Below, piece by piece: positions 8,466-16,783 of a stretch of 44,477 nt of DNA. Every line of letters starts with the position of its first letter. Position 1 is the stretch's first letter. The stretch comes from Chloroflexota bacterium (GTDB taxonomy: Bacteria > Chloroflexota > Anaerolineae > Anaerolineales > E44-bin32). The DNA is taken from contig JADFRQ010000020.1 of assembly GCA_022561215.1 (NCBI GenBank), positions 1 to 44,477 of the forward strand. The letters run 5' to 3'. Under the pieces are notes generated by a model, which worked only from the letters and a program-made list of their open reading frames with translations, made no database searches and was not told where the DNA came from. A program made the position numbers and the translations under genes.

Positions 8466-9002
8466 GTGAGAAGAAATTTTAGAAGTCGCAATGATGATCG
8501 TGAAGAGTTAGACGAACGCGTCATAGACATTTCACGCGTCGCGAAAGTGGTTAAGGGTGGTCGCCGTTTTGCTTTCCGAGTAACTGTGGTTGTGGGGGAT
8601 AATGCCGGGAAGGTCGGCCTAGGAGTCGGAAAGGCAAGAGGTGTTCCGGATGCGATTCGCAAAGCCAACGAAAGAGCGCGCAAAGCGATGAAACCAGTTC
8701 CCCTCTCTGGAACCACCATTCCCCATGAAATAACGTCAAAACATGGGGGTGCGATTGTACTCCTAAAACCAGCATCCCGAGGAACGGGCGTTAAGGCCGG
8801 CGGGGCCGTGCGTGCTGTATTGGAAGTAGCCGGTGTGCGTGACATTCTCACCAAATCGTTAGGCAGCTCCAATGTTCTCAATGTCGCCAGAGCAGCGATG
8901 AAGGGCCTCGCGCAAATGAAGATTGTAGAGGATGAGGCAAGCAACCGGGGAAAGGATCCCGCAGATCTTATGCCTTTCTGGGAGCGCAAGAAGAATGGCT
9001 AA
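8466..9002 (+). CDS. rpsE: Ribosomal protein S5, GTG or TTG start
   Basis: S5 with [46 protein letters not shown] and the [19 protein letters not shown] segment. It is about 178 residues long. Adjacent TTG (8463) and GTG (8466) codons can both serve as the start, after GGGGAGA; GTG is chosen here. S5 affects decoding accuracy and mRNA helicase activity at the entry site. The stop overlaps the start of rpmD by eight bases. Confidence 0.96.
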   Translation: MRRNFRSRNDDREELDERVIDISRVAKVVKGGRRFAFRVTVVVGDNAGKVGLGVGKARGVPDAIRKANERARKAMKPVPLSGTTIPHEITSKHGGAIVLLKPASRGTGVKAGGAVRAVLEVAGVRDILTKSLGSSNVLNVARAAMKGLAQMKIVEDEASNRGKDPADLMPFWERKKNG

Positions 9003-9192
9003 GCGATCTGCAAAGGTAAAAACCTTGCACATTAAGCTGGTGCGCAGCCCAATCGGATATTCCCTGCGCCAAAAGCGGACAATTCGGGCGCTTGGCCTGC
9101 GAAAAATTAACCACAGCGTAGAACAAGATGATAACGCCGTCATCCGAGGAATGATCGCTAAGGTTAGTCATTTGGTTTCGGTTGAGGAGTAA
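8995..9192 (+). CDS. rpmD: Ribosomal protein L30
   Basis: A 65-residue protein: [20 protein letters not shown], then [19 protein letters not shown] and [16 protein letters not shown], the compact bacterial L30 pattern. The ATG at 8995 lies within the last codons of rpsE, and the in-frame sequence before it is rpsE. L30 is not universal in bacteria but is usual at this place between rpsE and rplO. Confidence 0.95.
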   Translation: MAKRSAKVKTLHIKLVRSPIGYSLRQKRTIRALGLRKINHSVEQDDNAVIRGMIAKVSHLVSVEE

Positions 9193-9199
9193 AATACCG

Positions 9200-9649
9200 A
9201 TGAAGCTGCATGATTTAAGGCCAAGAGCCGGATCCAGGAGACCCAAGAAACGCGTTGGGCGGGGAATTTCTGCGGGACAGGGAAAAACGGCCGGGCGCGG
9301 GATGAAGGGATATGGAGCGCGTTCGGGCTCTGGCGGCAAGATATACCATCAAGGGGGTAATCTCCCATTTTATCGGCGATTGCCCTTGAAACGCGGGTTT
9401 ACGAATTTTCGTAAGATCGCGTGGTACGAAGTAAATCTCGATGAATTGGATGGTTTTGCGGCAACTTCTGATGTCACTCCTGCCACACTGATAGAAGCGG
9501 GCATATTGCGTGACGCAAAAAAACCAATTGTATTGTTGGGAAGGGGAGATGTGAAGGTTGCCCTGCATGTGCGTTTGCATCGAGCTACGCGCGGCGCGCG
9601 CGCGGCAATTAAGCAGGCTGGTGGCAGCATCGAGGTGATTGAAGTTTGA
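9200..9649 (+). CDS. rplO: Ribosomal protein L15
   Basis: The product is 149 residues from the ATG at 9200 (MKLHDLRPRAGSRRPKKRVGRG), which has GAGGAG about ten bases upstream inside the rpmD end. It has the glycine-rich SAGQGKTAGRGMKG stretch, then GGNLPFYRRLPLKRGF and a C-terminal globular half ending AGGSIEVIEV. L15 is a late 50S assembly protein. secY follows 31 bases on, the usual order. Confidence 0.97.
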   Translation: MKLHDLRPRAGSRRPKKRVGRGISAGQGKTAGRGMKGYGARSGSGGKIYHQGGNLPFYRRLPLKRGFTNFRKIAWYEVNLDELDGFAATSDVTPATLIEAGILRDAKKPIVLLGRGDVKVALHVRLHRATRGARAAIKQAGGSIEVIEV

Positions 9650-9680
9650 TGCTGTATGATTTTTTGGTGAGGTTATTACG

Positions 9681-11015
9681 ATGAGACGATCTGTTTGGCG
9701 TTTTCTTTTCATGTCGACGGAAATACGCAATCGGCTGCTGATTTCCCTTGGGTTGTTGATCATTTACCGTCTTGCGGCGCATGTGCCAGTTCCCGGCGTT
9801 GATCGGCAAGCCATTTCGAGCATCTTCGACCAAGCGACCGGTGGTTCGACAATCTTTAACCTTTTGGATCTTCTGTCGGGCGGGACGGTTTCCAACTTTT
9901 CTGTTTTGGCGATGGGCGTCTACCCCTACATTACTGCCCAAATTATCCTTCAGTTGGTTACACCCATCATCCCATCGTTGCAGCAGCGAATGCAGGACGA
10001 TCCGCGCGAAGGACGGAAGTGGATGGAAAAATGGACCTACTTCCTGGCTATTCCAATGGCCGCTCTTCAATCGATCGGACAAATCAGGCTTTTTCAACAG
10101 TTTGTCACAACGGGCGATATTCTCCAATCCCCATTGGGCTTTAACCTGGCCACGCTTACGATGATAGTCACCATGACGGCGGGAACGATGTTTGCAATCT
10201 GGCTGGGCGAGTTGATTTCAGAGCACGGTATTAAAAATCAGGGTCTGTCGTTGATCATTTTTGCGGGCATCGTCTCACGAATTCCGATTAACCTACAGAG
10301 CCTTCTGGCGGATGAGGCGACTCGCGTTCAACTGTTAATTTTCATGATCTTCATCATGGTGGCGACAATTTTTGCGATTGTTTATGTTCAGGAAGGTAGG
10401 CGGCATGTGCCGGTGATGTATCCCGGGCGGCGTGTTGGCAATCGGATGTCGATGCCCGTTAAGGGAACCCTGCCGTTGATGGTCAATATGGCGGGCATGA
10501 TCCCCATTATATTCGCCCAGTCCATACTCACTTTTCCCGCGGTTGTCGCCCAGTTTTTTATTAGTTCCACGAATGAAACGATTCGGCAGATCGCGATCTG
10601 GCTGCAAACAAACTTCGGCGGCGTTGGCAACATGTATTGGATACTCTATTTTGTGATGGTTGTCGCATTTACGTTCTTCTACACAGATATTTTGTTTGCA
10701 CAGCAGAATTATGGCGAAAATTTGAAGCGTTCCGGAGCTCAGATTCCTGGGGTCACCAAGGGCGCGCCTACCCAAAGGTATCTTACGCGCGTATTGCGTC
10801 GAATCACCCTTACGGGGGCCTTTTTCCTCGGCCTGGTGGCTGTGATGCCATTCGTGGTTGGGTTAATTTATCCTATTGCCGGTCAACAGTCGGGGTTGCT
10901 GTTAGTTTCCTCGGCTGGGTTGTTAATTGTAGTGGGTGTAATTCGTGATACCTACCGATCGATTGAGGCGGAGCTTAAATTGCGTGGATATGACTCGGCA
11001 GTGCTGGTTCGATAA
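9681..11015 (+). CDS. secY: Protein translocase subunit SecY
   Basis: A 444-residue, ten-helix membrane protein forming the central channel of the Sec translocon. Visible hallmarks are the N-terminal RNRLLISLGLLIIYRLAAHVPVPG, the plug-region PYITAQIILQLV, cytoplasmic loops YVQEGRRHVPVMYPGRR and NLKRSGAQIPGVTKG, and a C-terminal RGYDSAVLVR. It stands between rplO and map. The adk gene that many bacteria place between secY and map is absent here and is found at 21621-22292. Confidence 0.98.
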   Translation: MRRSVWRFLFMSTEIRNRLLISLGLLIIYRLAAHVPVPGVDRQAISSIFDQATGGSTIFNLLDLLSGGTVSNFSVLAMGVYPYITAQIILQLVTPIIPSLQQRMQDDPREGRKWMEKWTYFLAIPMAALQSIGQIRLFQQFVTTGDILQSPLGFNLATLTMIVTMTAGTMFAIWLGELISEHGIKNQGLSLIIFAGIVSRIPINLQSLLADEATRVQLLIFMIFIMVATIFAIVYVQEGRRHVPVMYPGRRVGNRMSMPVKGTLPLMVNMAGMIPIIFAQSILTFPAVVAQFFISSTNETIRQIAIWLQTNFGGVGNMYWILYFVMVVAFTFFYTDILFAQQNYGENLKRSGAQIPGVTKGAPTQRYLTRVLRRITLTGAFFLGLVAVMPFVVGLIYPIAGQQSGLLLVSSAGLLIVVGVIRDTYRSIEAELKLRGYDSAVLVR

Positions 11016-11066
11016 GCGCCGCGTCTGAAGAAACGGGTGAATTGTACGGAGGTTGGATAAGGAATC

Positions 11067-11930
11067 ATGGCGAGGCAGAACGGGATATTCCTGAAGACCA
11101 GCAGGGAACTTGAGATTATGCAAGAGGCAGGGCGCATTAACGCCCGGGCGTTGCTTGCCGCAGCGAAGGTCGTTCGTCCAGGAGCGACAACAGCCGATCT
11201 GGACGCAGCCGCTGCGGAAGTTCTGCGTGAATCAGGGGCAAAAGCAGCTTTTCACGGCTATCCGGGAGCTTACCCGTTTCCGGCGGTAACGACCATCTCG
11301 GTTAATGAACAATTGGTGCACGGTATCCCGGGAGAACGAATTCTGAAAGATGGGGATATCGTAAGTATTGATTGTGGATCTATCATCGAGGGTTACGTCG
11401 CGGATTCAGCACTAACCGTCGGAGTTGGAGACATAACGGAAGAAGCTCAAGCCTTGATATCAACAACAATGGAGGCGCTCTTTGTTGGGATAAGCCAAAT
11501 GAAAGTTGGCAATAAGGTCGGTGACATATCGGCCGCAATCCAAGAATTTGTAGAAAGTCAGCAGTTCAATGTCGTCCGGGAATATACGGGTCACGGCGTT
11601 GGCCGCGAAATGCATGAAAATCCACAGGTCCCGAATTATGGGATTGCCGGACGGGGAGTTGAGCTACGATCAGGGATGACGATTGCTCTTGAGCCAATGG
11701 TGCTTGCGGGAGATAAGGAAACGCGCGTAGCTCGAGATCGATGGACTGTTTCTTCTGCAGATGGAGAATTAACGGCTCAATTTGAGCATACTATCGCAAT
11801 TTCAAACGAGGGACCCCGAATCCTGACGCTCCTGGGCCCCGAACTGGACGGCCAAGATGCGTTCCGATATAATGGCTATTTTGTGGGCCGGGTTGAGCCC
11901 GTTGAGAGCCAAAGGAGCATGCGGTTATGA
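11067..11930 (+). CDS. map: Methionine aminopeptidase, type I, with C-terminal extension
   Basis: A cytosolic dimetal peptidase that removes the initiator methionine. Metal ligands are visible as the two Asp in [16 protein letters not shown], the His in [13 protein letters not shown], the Glu in TIALEPMV and the Glu in AQFEHTIAI. The catalytic fold ends near residue 255. The protein is 287 residues because of an extra tail of about 30 residues ([15 protein letters not shown]...), which I do not recognise. Its stop overlaps the rpmJ ATG (ATGA). No infA follows it. Confidence 0.97.
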   Translation: MARQNGIFLKTSRELEIMQEAGRINARALLAAAKVVRPGATTADLDAAAAEVLRESGAKAAFHGYPGAYPFPAVTTISVNEQLVHGIPGERILKDGDIVSIDCGSIIEGYVADSALTVGVGDITEEAQALISTTMEALFVGISQMKVGNKVGDISAAIQEFVESQQFNVVREYTGHGVGREMHENPQVPNYGIAGRGVELRSGMTIALEPMVLAGDKETRVARDRWTVSSADGELTAQFEHTIAISNEGPRILTLLGPELDGQDAFRYNGYFVGRVEPVESQRSMRL

Positions 11931-12040
11931 AAGTCGGCTCATCGGTAAAACGAAGATGTCCAAAATGCAAAATTGTCCGTAGACGAGGAAGAGTGTACGT
12001 AATCTGCGAAAATCCTCGACACAAGCAGCGACAAGGATAG
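11927..12040 (+). CDS. rpmJ: Ribosomal protein L36
   Basis: A 37-residue protein starting [20 protein letters not shown] and ending NPRHKQRQG. The zinc ligands Cys11, Cys14, Cys27 and His32 (C-x2-C-x12-C-x4-H) are intact. It starts in the last four bases of map and ends four bases before rpsM, the normal position. Note that infA, usually directly upstream, is missing. Confidence 0.96.
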   Translation: MKVGSSVKRRCPKCKIVRRRGRVYVICENPRHKQRQG

Positions 12041-12044
12041 AACA

Positions 12045-12434
12045 ATGGCGCGCATAGAAGGCATTGACTTACCGAGAAATAAGCGAGTTGAAATCGCGTT
12101 AACGTATATTCACGGCATCGGACGCTCCTCTTCTCGACAAGCGTTGAGTTCAACGCGTATAGACCCGGACACGAAAATAAACGACCTGACGGAGGAAGAA
12201 GTCACAGCCCTCCGAGATTACATCTCCCAAAACCTGCTCGTCGAAGGTGATTTAAGACGAGAGGTGCAGATGAATATCAAGAGGATGATGGATATTGGCT
12301 GCTATCGGGGGCTGCGACATCGAAGAAATCTTCCAGTGCGTGGGCAGCGCACGCGCACGAATGCACGCACCAGGAAGGGGCCAAAGAAAACTGTTGCCGG
12401 CAGGGGTAGGCGCAGCGGCATTAAGAAAAAATAG
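12045..12434 (+). CDS. rpsM: Ribosomal protein S13
   Basis: A 129-residue protein with [22 protein letters not shown] at the start, a helix-hairpin-helix-like [12 protein letters not shown], the central [20 protein letters not shown] and the basic tail [14 protein letters not shown]13 contacts P-site tRNA and the 50S bridge. A 95-base gap without an obvious gene separates it from rpsK. Confidence 0.98.
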   Translation: MARIEGIDLPRNKRVEIALTYIHGIGRSSSRQALSSTRIDPDTKINDLTEEEVTALRDYISQNLLVEGDLRREVQMNIKRMMDIGCYRGLRHRRNLPVRGQRTRTNARTRKGPKKTVAGRGRRSGIKKK

Positions 12435-12529
12435 GGAATCTCTAGTGAAAGCCGGTACGCCTGGGATAATTGTGCATGGGTTATCAATAGGGTGGCATAA
12501 GTTTGATATGCTGAGAGGATAGAGGAAAG

Positions 12530-12931
12530 ATGGCGAGACGAACACAACGCTCCAGAAGATCGCGATCAAAGAAGACAAAGCGGACAATTTCACATGGGAA
12601 AGTCCATATCAAGGCGACATTTAATAATACGATTGTCACAATTACTGATCTTCAGGGAAATGCCGTTGTTTGGTCCAGTGCCGGTTCTTCCGGATTCACT
12701 GGATCGAGAAAAAGTACGCCATATGCTGCCAGACTAGCGGCGGAAACCGCAATTTCGAATGGCCGCGAGCTGGGATTACAGGAAGTTGATTTATTTGTGA
12801 AGGGTCCTGGACCAGGTCGGGAAGCTGCAATCCGTGCAATTCAAGCTTCCGAGGTTAAAGTTCGATCCATTAGCGATGTAACGCCGGTGCCACACAATGG
12901 CGTTCGCCCACCTAAGAAGCGACGTGTATAG
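12530..12931 (+). CDS. rpsK: Ribosomal protein S11
   Basis: A 133-residue protein with the S11 core [38 protein letters not shown] and [16 protein letters not shown], ending in [11 protein letters not shown]. It lies on the 30S platform next to the mRNA 5' path. GAGGAAAG lies directly upstream of the ATG. The N-terminus is rich in Arg, Ser and Lys, as is common in this phylum. Confidence 0.98.
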   Translation: MARRTQRSRRSRSKKTKRTISHGKVHIKATFNNTIVTITDLQGNAVVWSSAGSSGFTGSRKSTPYAARLAAETAISNGRELGLQEVDLFVKGPGPGREAAIRAIQASEVKVRSISDVTPVPHNGVRPPKKRRV

Positions 12932-12954
12932 AAAGATGGAGGTTTCGATTTCGT

Positions 12955-13593
12955 ATGGGAAATAGACACGGACCGGTGTGCAAAATTTGCCGCCGGGAAG
13001 GTGAAAAACTGTTCCTCAAGGGAGAACGGTGCTTCACACAAAAATGTGCTTTTGAGCGCCGAAGTTATCCACCTGGAGACCATGGAAAAGATGCACAATT
13101 CCGTCGCAGAAGGCGCTCGGATTATTACAAGCAACTTCGGGAAAAACAAAAAACCCGGCGTATTTATGGTGTATCGGAAAGGCAATTCCGCCGCTACTAT
13201 AGACGAGCGCTTAAGAGTAGAGAACTGACGGGCGAATTGCTTTTGAAAATTCTCGAGCAAAGACTCGATAACGTCGTCTATCGTCTTGGATATGCTGCTA
13301 GTCGTTCCCAAGCGCGCCAATTGGTGACGCATGGGCATTTCAATGTAAACACTCGGCGGACCGATATTCCCTCGATGATTGTACGCCCCGGGGATCGAAT
13401 TGAAGTACGAGAAGGATCAAAAAAACGACCCTTTTTCAAGGAACTCCCGGATATTGCTGAATCTAGAACCGTTCCTCAGTGGCTCAGTAGAGATGTAAAA
13501 AATCTCACTGGAGAGGTGATTCAGCAACCGGAGCGTCGTGATATCGATGCCAATCTGAATGAACAGCTTATTATTGAATTTTATTCGCGCTGA
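12955..13593 (+). CDS. rpsD: Ribosomal protein S4, zinc-binding form
   Basis: A 212-residue S4 with the zinc-site cysteines Cys9, Cys12, Cys26 and Cys31, followed by RRRRSDYYKQLREKQKTRRIYG. The S4 RNA-binding domain reads LEQRLDNVVYRLGYAASRSQARQLVTHGH. S4 starts 30S assembly and, in other bacteria, regulates the alpha operon. It sits between rpsK and rpoA as expected. Confidence 0.98.
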   Translation: MGNRHGPVCKICRREGEKLFLKGERCFTQKCAFERRSYPPGDHGKDAQFRRRRRSDYYKQLREKQKTRRIYGVSERQFRRYYRRALKSRELTGELLLKILEQRLDNVVYRLGYAASRSQARQLVTHGHFNVNTRRTDIPSMIVRPGDRIEVREGSKKRPFFKELPDIAESRTVPQWLSRDVKNLTGEVIQQPERRDIDANLNEQLIIEFYSR

Positions 13594-13644
13594 TCAGTGT
13601 TTCGTTACGACGTAGAAGCAATTCAGTGCTCCGTGGAGGAGTAA

Positions 13645-14631
13645 ATGACCGTCACAACAAATATGGTCATGCCAAAAATCGAGCGTGAAGCCGTCGCTCG
13701 AAATTACGGCAAGTTCTACATAAGTCCTCTGGAAAGAGGCTACGGGACAACCATCGGCAGTGCCCTTCGGCGAATTTTGCTGTCGTCTTTGGAAGGCGCG
13801 GCGGTAACGTCGATTCGCATTACAGATATTTCGCATGAATTTACCGACATCAAGGGTGTTCGTGAAGACGTTTTGCAGGTGATGCTGCACACGAAACAGC
13901 TGCGGTTGGTCCTGCATGAGGGAGATTCAGCCCGTTTGCGTATCGAGGTGCAAGGTGAAGGGGTGATTACGGCGGCGGATGTCATCGTACCGGCAGAAGT
14001 TGAAATTGTAAATCCAGAGTTGTATCTTTTTACCGTGGATGATGATAAAGCGCGCTTGGAAATCGAAATGAATGTTCAAAGGGGACGCGGTTATTCCCCA
14101 TCCGATGAGCGCGGTCGGTTACCGATCGGTGAATTACCCACAGACGCAATTTTTGGACCGGTAAAGCGAGTGAATTTTGATGTTGGTCGTGCCCGAGTGG
14201 GTCAGGATACGAGTTACGATCGGATGATGATTGAAATCTGGACCGATGGCACGATCAAACCTTTCGACGCGCTCAGCCGCAGTGCTCAAATTCTGATTGC
14301 ACACTTGCGCGATATTGCCGGAGTGACGGAAGAAAGCCTGTTGCTCTCCGCTGCAGAAGAAGAACTGCCAAAGATGGCGAGCGAAATGTTCGATACGCCC
14401 ATCGAGAATCTTGATTTATCTGTGCGCGTATTCAATTCCCTTAAACGCACCGGAATAACAACGGTGGGAGAAGTTCTCGACATGCTTGAAAAGGGCCCTG
14501 AGGCAATGCTCTCCATTCGTAATTTTGGTGAAAAAAGCTTAGATGAGCTTAAAGATCAGCTGCAGCAAAAGGGCTATTTGGATGATAAAAACGCGGTAGT
14601 TGAATCGGAAGCGGAGCCAGCGAAAAAATGA
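13645..14631 (+). CDS. rpoA: RNA polymerase alpha subunit
   Basis: A 328-residue subunit. The N-terminal dimerisation domain (about residues 1-230) has PLERGYGTTIGSALRRILLSSLEGAAVTS, and the C-terminal domain (about 250-315) has SVRVFNSLKRTGITTVGEVL and LRNFGEKSLDEL-like sequence, which contacts UP elements and activators. The tail is charged. It overlaps rplQ by four bases (ATGA). GGAGGAG precedes the ATG. Confidence 0.98.
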   Translation: MTVTTNMVMPKIEREAVARNYGKFYISPLERGYGTTIGSALRRILLSSLEGAAVTSIRITDISHEFTDIKGVREDVLQVMLHTKQLRLVLHEGDSARLRIEVQGEGVITAADVIVPAEVEIVNPELYLFTVDDDKARLEIEMNVQRGRGYSPSDERGRLPIGELPTDAIFGPVKRVNFDVGRARVGQDTSYDRMMIEIWTDGTIKPFDALSRSAQILIAHLRDIAGVTEESLLLSAAEEELPKMASEMFDTPIENLDLSVRVFNSLKRTGITTVGEVLDMLEKGPEAMLSIRNFGEKSLDELKDQLQQKGYLDDKNAVVESEAEPAKK

Positions 14632-15005
14632 GACACAGGGTTTCCGGTTACAGGCTCGGACGTTCCTCGAGCCATCGAAAGGCTTTGCGAAGAAATCTTA
14701 TTACAGAACTTTTTCGGCATGAGAGAATTGAGACTACGCGTGCCAAGGCCAGAGCCATTCGCGGAGCCGCCGAACGGATAATTACCAAGGCAAAGCGTGG
14801 GAACGCTGCTGGCGAAGCGCAAGCAGTGCATGCACGAAGGTGGGCTGCAGCGCGCCTAAACGATCCGGAAATGGTAAAAAAATTGTTTGATGACATTGCC
14901 CCGCGATACGTCGATCGACCGGGCGGGTATACACGGGTGTTAAAAATTGGCAGGCGATCTGGTGATGCAGCCGAAATGGTGTTGATGGAGCTTATCGAGG
15001 AATAA
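14628..15005 (+). CDS. rplQ: Ribosomal protein L17
   Basis: A 125-residue protein that begins MRHRVSGYRLGRSSSHRKALRRNL and contains ELFRHERIETTRAKARAIR and the C-terminal PGGYTRVLKIGRRSGDAAEMVLMEL. This is the common 115-125-residue L17. The ATG lies in the rpoA stop region (ATGA), so the pair is translationally coupled. truA follows after 28 bases. Confidence 0.98.
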   Translation: MRHRVSGYRLGRSSSHRKALRRNLITELFRHERIETTRAKARAIRGAAERIITKAKRGNAAGEAQAVHARRWAAARLNDPEMVKKLFDDIAPRYVDRPGGYTRVLKIGRRSGDAAEMVLMELIEE

Positions 15006-15033
15006 AAGCGACCCAAGGGCAAGCTGCGCGCCA

Positions 15034-15774
15034 ATGCAGATTTACAAATCGATTGTCGCCTATGATGGCACGAAATTCGCGGGCTTTCAACGCCAGGCTC
15101 AGGGTCAGAGAACTGTTCAGGCAGAGTTCGAAAGTGCTCTCGGTAAACTGGGATGGGAAGAGTCGAGTCTCAAGGCTGCCGGGCGCACGGACGCCGGGGT
15201 TCACGCACGGGGACAAGTGATCTCCTTCGCCCTTAGCTGGCGAGCGACAATGATTGAGCTGACCAATGCACTCAATGCAAATCTGCCGCGCGATATTGGA
15301 GTTCAAGAGACGGAGCGCGCGCAAGCTGAATTTCACCCGCGCTTTTCAGCCCTTCGTCGCCGATATCAGTATTCGATTTATTACGCGGCGACACGCGATC
15401 CACTGCGAGAGCGCAGCGCCTGGCGAATTTGGCCAGAACTCGATGTGAAACGGATGAATATGGCATCGGAGCTGCTACTGGGGACTCATGATTTTGGTGC
15501 CTTTGGCACTGCACCTATTGAAAACGGGAACACGGAGAGAGAAATATTCCGAGCATTTTGGGAGCAGAATAAGCCAATCGTAGTGTTTGATGTTGAAGCA
15601 ACTGCATTTCTTTACCATATGGTAAGACGTCTCGTTGCCGCTTTGGTAAGTATTGGCAAGAAACAATTGAGTATCGAGGAATTTCGACAATTTCTTGAGA
15701 TCCCGACAAAGGGATGGGAGCGTTCGATTGCTCCACCCAGCGGATTATCTTTAGAGGAAGTTAAGTACCCCTGA
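15034..15774 (+). CDS. truA: tRNA pseudouridine(38-40) synthase TruA
   Basis: A 246-residue enzyme that makes pseudouridine in the tRNA anticodon arm. The catalytic Asp53 lies in [18 protein letters not shown], and the N-terminal [20 protein letters not shown], the middle [10 protein letters not shown] and the C-terminal [17 protein letters not shown] are all family hallmarks. It stands between rplQ and rplM, as in many Gram-positive and Chloroflexota genomes, and is likely cotranscribed with the ribosomal genes. Confidence 0.97.
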   Translation: MQIYKSIVAYDGTKFAGFQRQAQGQRTVQAEFESALGKLGWEESSLKAAGRTDAGVHARGQVISFALSWRATMIELTNALNANLPRDIGVQETERAQAEFHPRFSALRRRYQYSIYYAATRDPLRERSAWRIWPELDVKRMNMASELLLGTHDFGAFGTAPIENGNTEREIFRAFWEQNKPIVVFDVEATAFLYHMVRRLVAALVSIGKKQLSIEEFRQFLEIPTKGWERSIAPPSGLSLEEVKYP

Positions 15775-15853
15775 ACCATCCCGCGCCGGATTGCGATGGC
15801 ATCAGAAGAATCACATTTCGCCTACTTTTCGAAGCGAAATCGGGAGAATAAGC

Positions 15854-16297
15854 GTGCAAAAAACGTATCATCCAAAAGCAGGGGATCTCAGCCATTCTTG
15901 GTATCTTGTGGATGCAGAGGGTGAAAATTTGGGTCGGCTATCCAGCCGCATTTCTGGATTGTTATTAGGCAAGGGCAAACCCGAATTTACCCCAGGTGTG
16001 GACACGGGCGACTTTGTCGTCGTAATTAATGCGAAAAAAATCCAGGTTACTGGAAAGCGTCTTGATCAGAAGTTCTATTACCGACATTCTGGCTATCCGG
16101 GTGGCTTAAAGAAAATCAGCTTGAGGGATCAACTCGCAAAATTTCCCGAGCGTGTTATTCAGAGTGCGGTTAAGGGCATGATCCCGCATAATCGTTACGG
16201 TCGAAAGCTGATGAAAAAATTAAAAGTCTACGCCGGCCCGGATCATCCTCATCATGCTCAAAACCCAGAGTTGTTAAAGTCTAGTTCCAAGAGTTGA
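15854..16297 (+). CDS. rplM: Ribosomal protein L13, GTG start
   Basis: The GTG at 15854 is preceded by GGGAG and gives a 147-residue L13 beginning (M)[22 protein letters not shown]. An ATG at 15791 would add 21 residues with no family support. Conserved segments include [39 protein letters not shown], and [24 protein letters not shown]. It forms the usual rplM-rpsI pair. Confidence 0.96.
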   Translation: MQKTYHPKAGDLSHSWYLVDAEGENLGRLSSRISGLLLGKGKPEFTPGVDTGDFVVVINAKKIQVTGKRLDQKFYYRHSGYPGGLKKISLRDQLAKFPERVIQSAVKGMIPHNRYGRKLMKKLKVYAGPDHPHHAQNPELLKSSSKS

Positions 16298-16312
16298 AGG
16301 GAAGTGACGTAA

Positions 16313-16705
16313 ATGTCCGTTCAGTATTACGAAGGCATCGGTCGGCGGAAAACAAGCACAGCACGGGTGAGAATTAGTGCCGGCTCAGGAAATTTTATTG
16401 TTAATGGAAAAACCTTAACCGAATATTACACTCGGCGTGGTGATACCGATATCATCCTTGAACCGCTGCGAATCGCCGGATTTGAAGGGAAACTCGATGT
16501 TAGCGTCCTTGTGAATGGCGGCGGGGTCACAGGTCAGACGGGCGCGGTGCGCCATGGCTTGGCGCGTGCCTTGTTAATTATGGACCCGGAATTGCGCCCC
16601 TCGATGCGCTCCGCAGGTTTTCTCACTCGCGATTCGAGGATGAAGGAACGCAAAAAACCTGGCCTAAAACGCGCCCGCAAAGCGCCGACCTACACCAAAC
16701 GTTAG
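16313..16705 (+). CDS. rpsI: Ribosomal protein S9
   Basis: A 130-residue protein with YYEGIGRRKTSTARVRIS at the start, VNGGGVTGQTGAVRHGLARALL in the middle, and the basic C-terminal tail LKRARKAPTYTKR, whose last residues reach the P-site tRNA. GAAGGGAAGTGA precedes the ATG. It is the last gene of the ribosomal block. A perfect hairpin follows 29 bases downstream. Confidence 0.97.
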   Translation: MSVQYYEGIGRRKTSTARVRISAGSGNFIVNGKTLTEYYTRRGDTDIILEPLRIAGFEGKLDVSVLVNGGGVTGQTGAVRHGLARALLIMDPELRPSMRSAGFLTRDSRMKERKKPGLKRARKAPTYTKR

Positions 16706-16734
16706 GAAAAACAAAACTCGACAGCAAACGATTG

Positions 16735-16757
16735 ATCGGCCGACTAGTTCGGCCGAT
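16735..16757 (+). terminator. Perfect 9-bp hairpin after the ribosomal operon
   Basis: ATCGGCCGA (16735-16743) and TCGGCCGAT (16749-16757) form a perfect GC-rich stem with a 5-base loop CTAGT. It lies between rpsI and the mazG-type gene, the expected end of the ribosomal transcription unit. No T-run follows, so it is not a classical intrinsic terminator. It may act as an RNA 3' end stabiliser or processing site. Confidence 0.45.
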
Positions 16758-16783
16758 ATCGCTTATAAAGGGAGATGTGCGTG

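Noticed and set aside
12435-12529. A promoter in the rpsM-rpsK gap (TATGCT-like sequence near rpsK)
   Set aside because: No matching -35 at proper spacing; the operon order suggests read-through.
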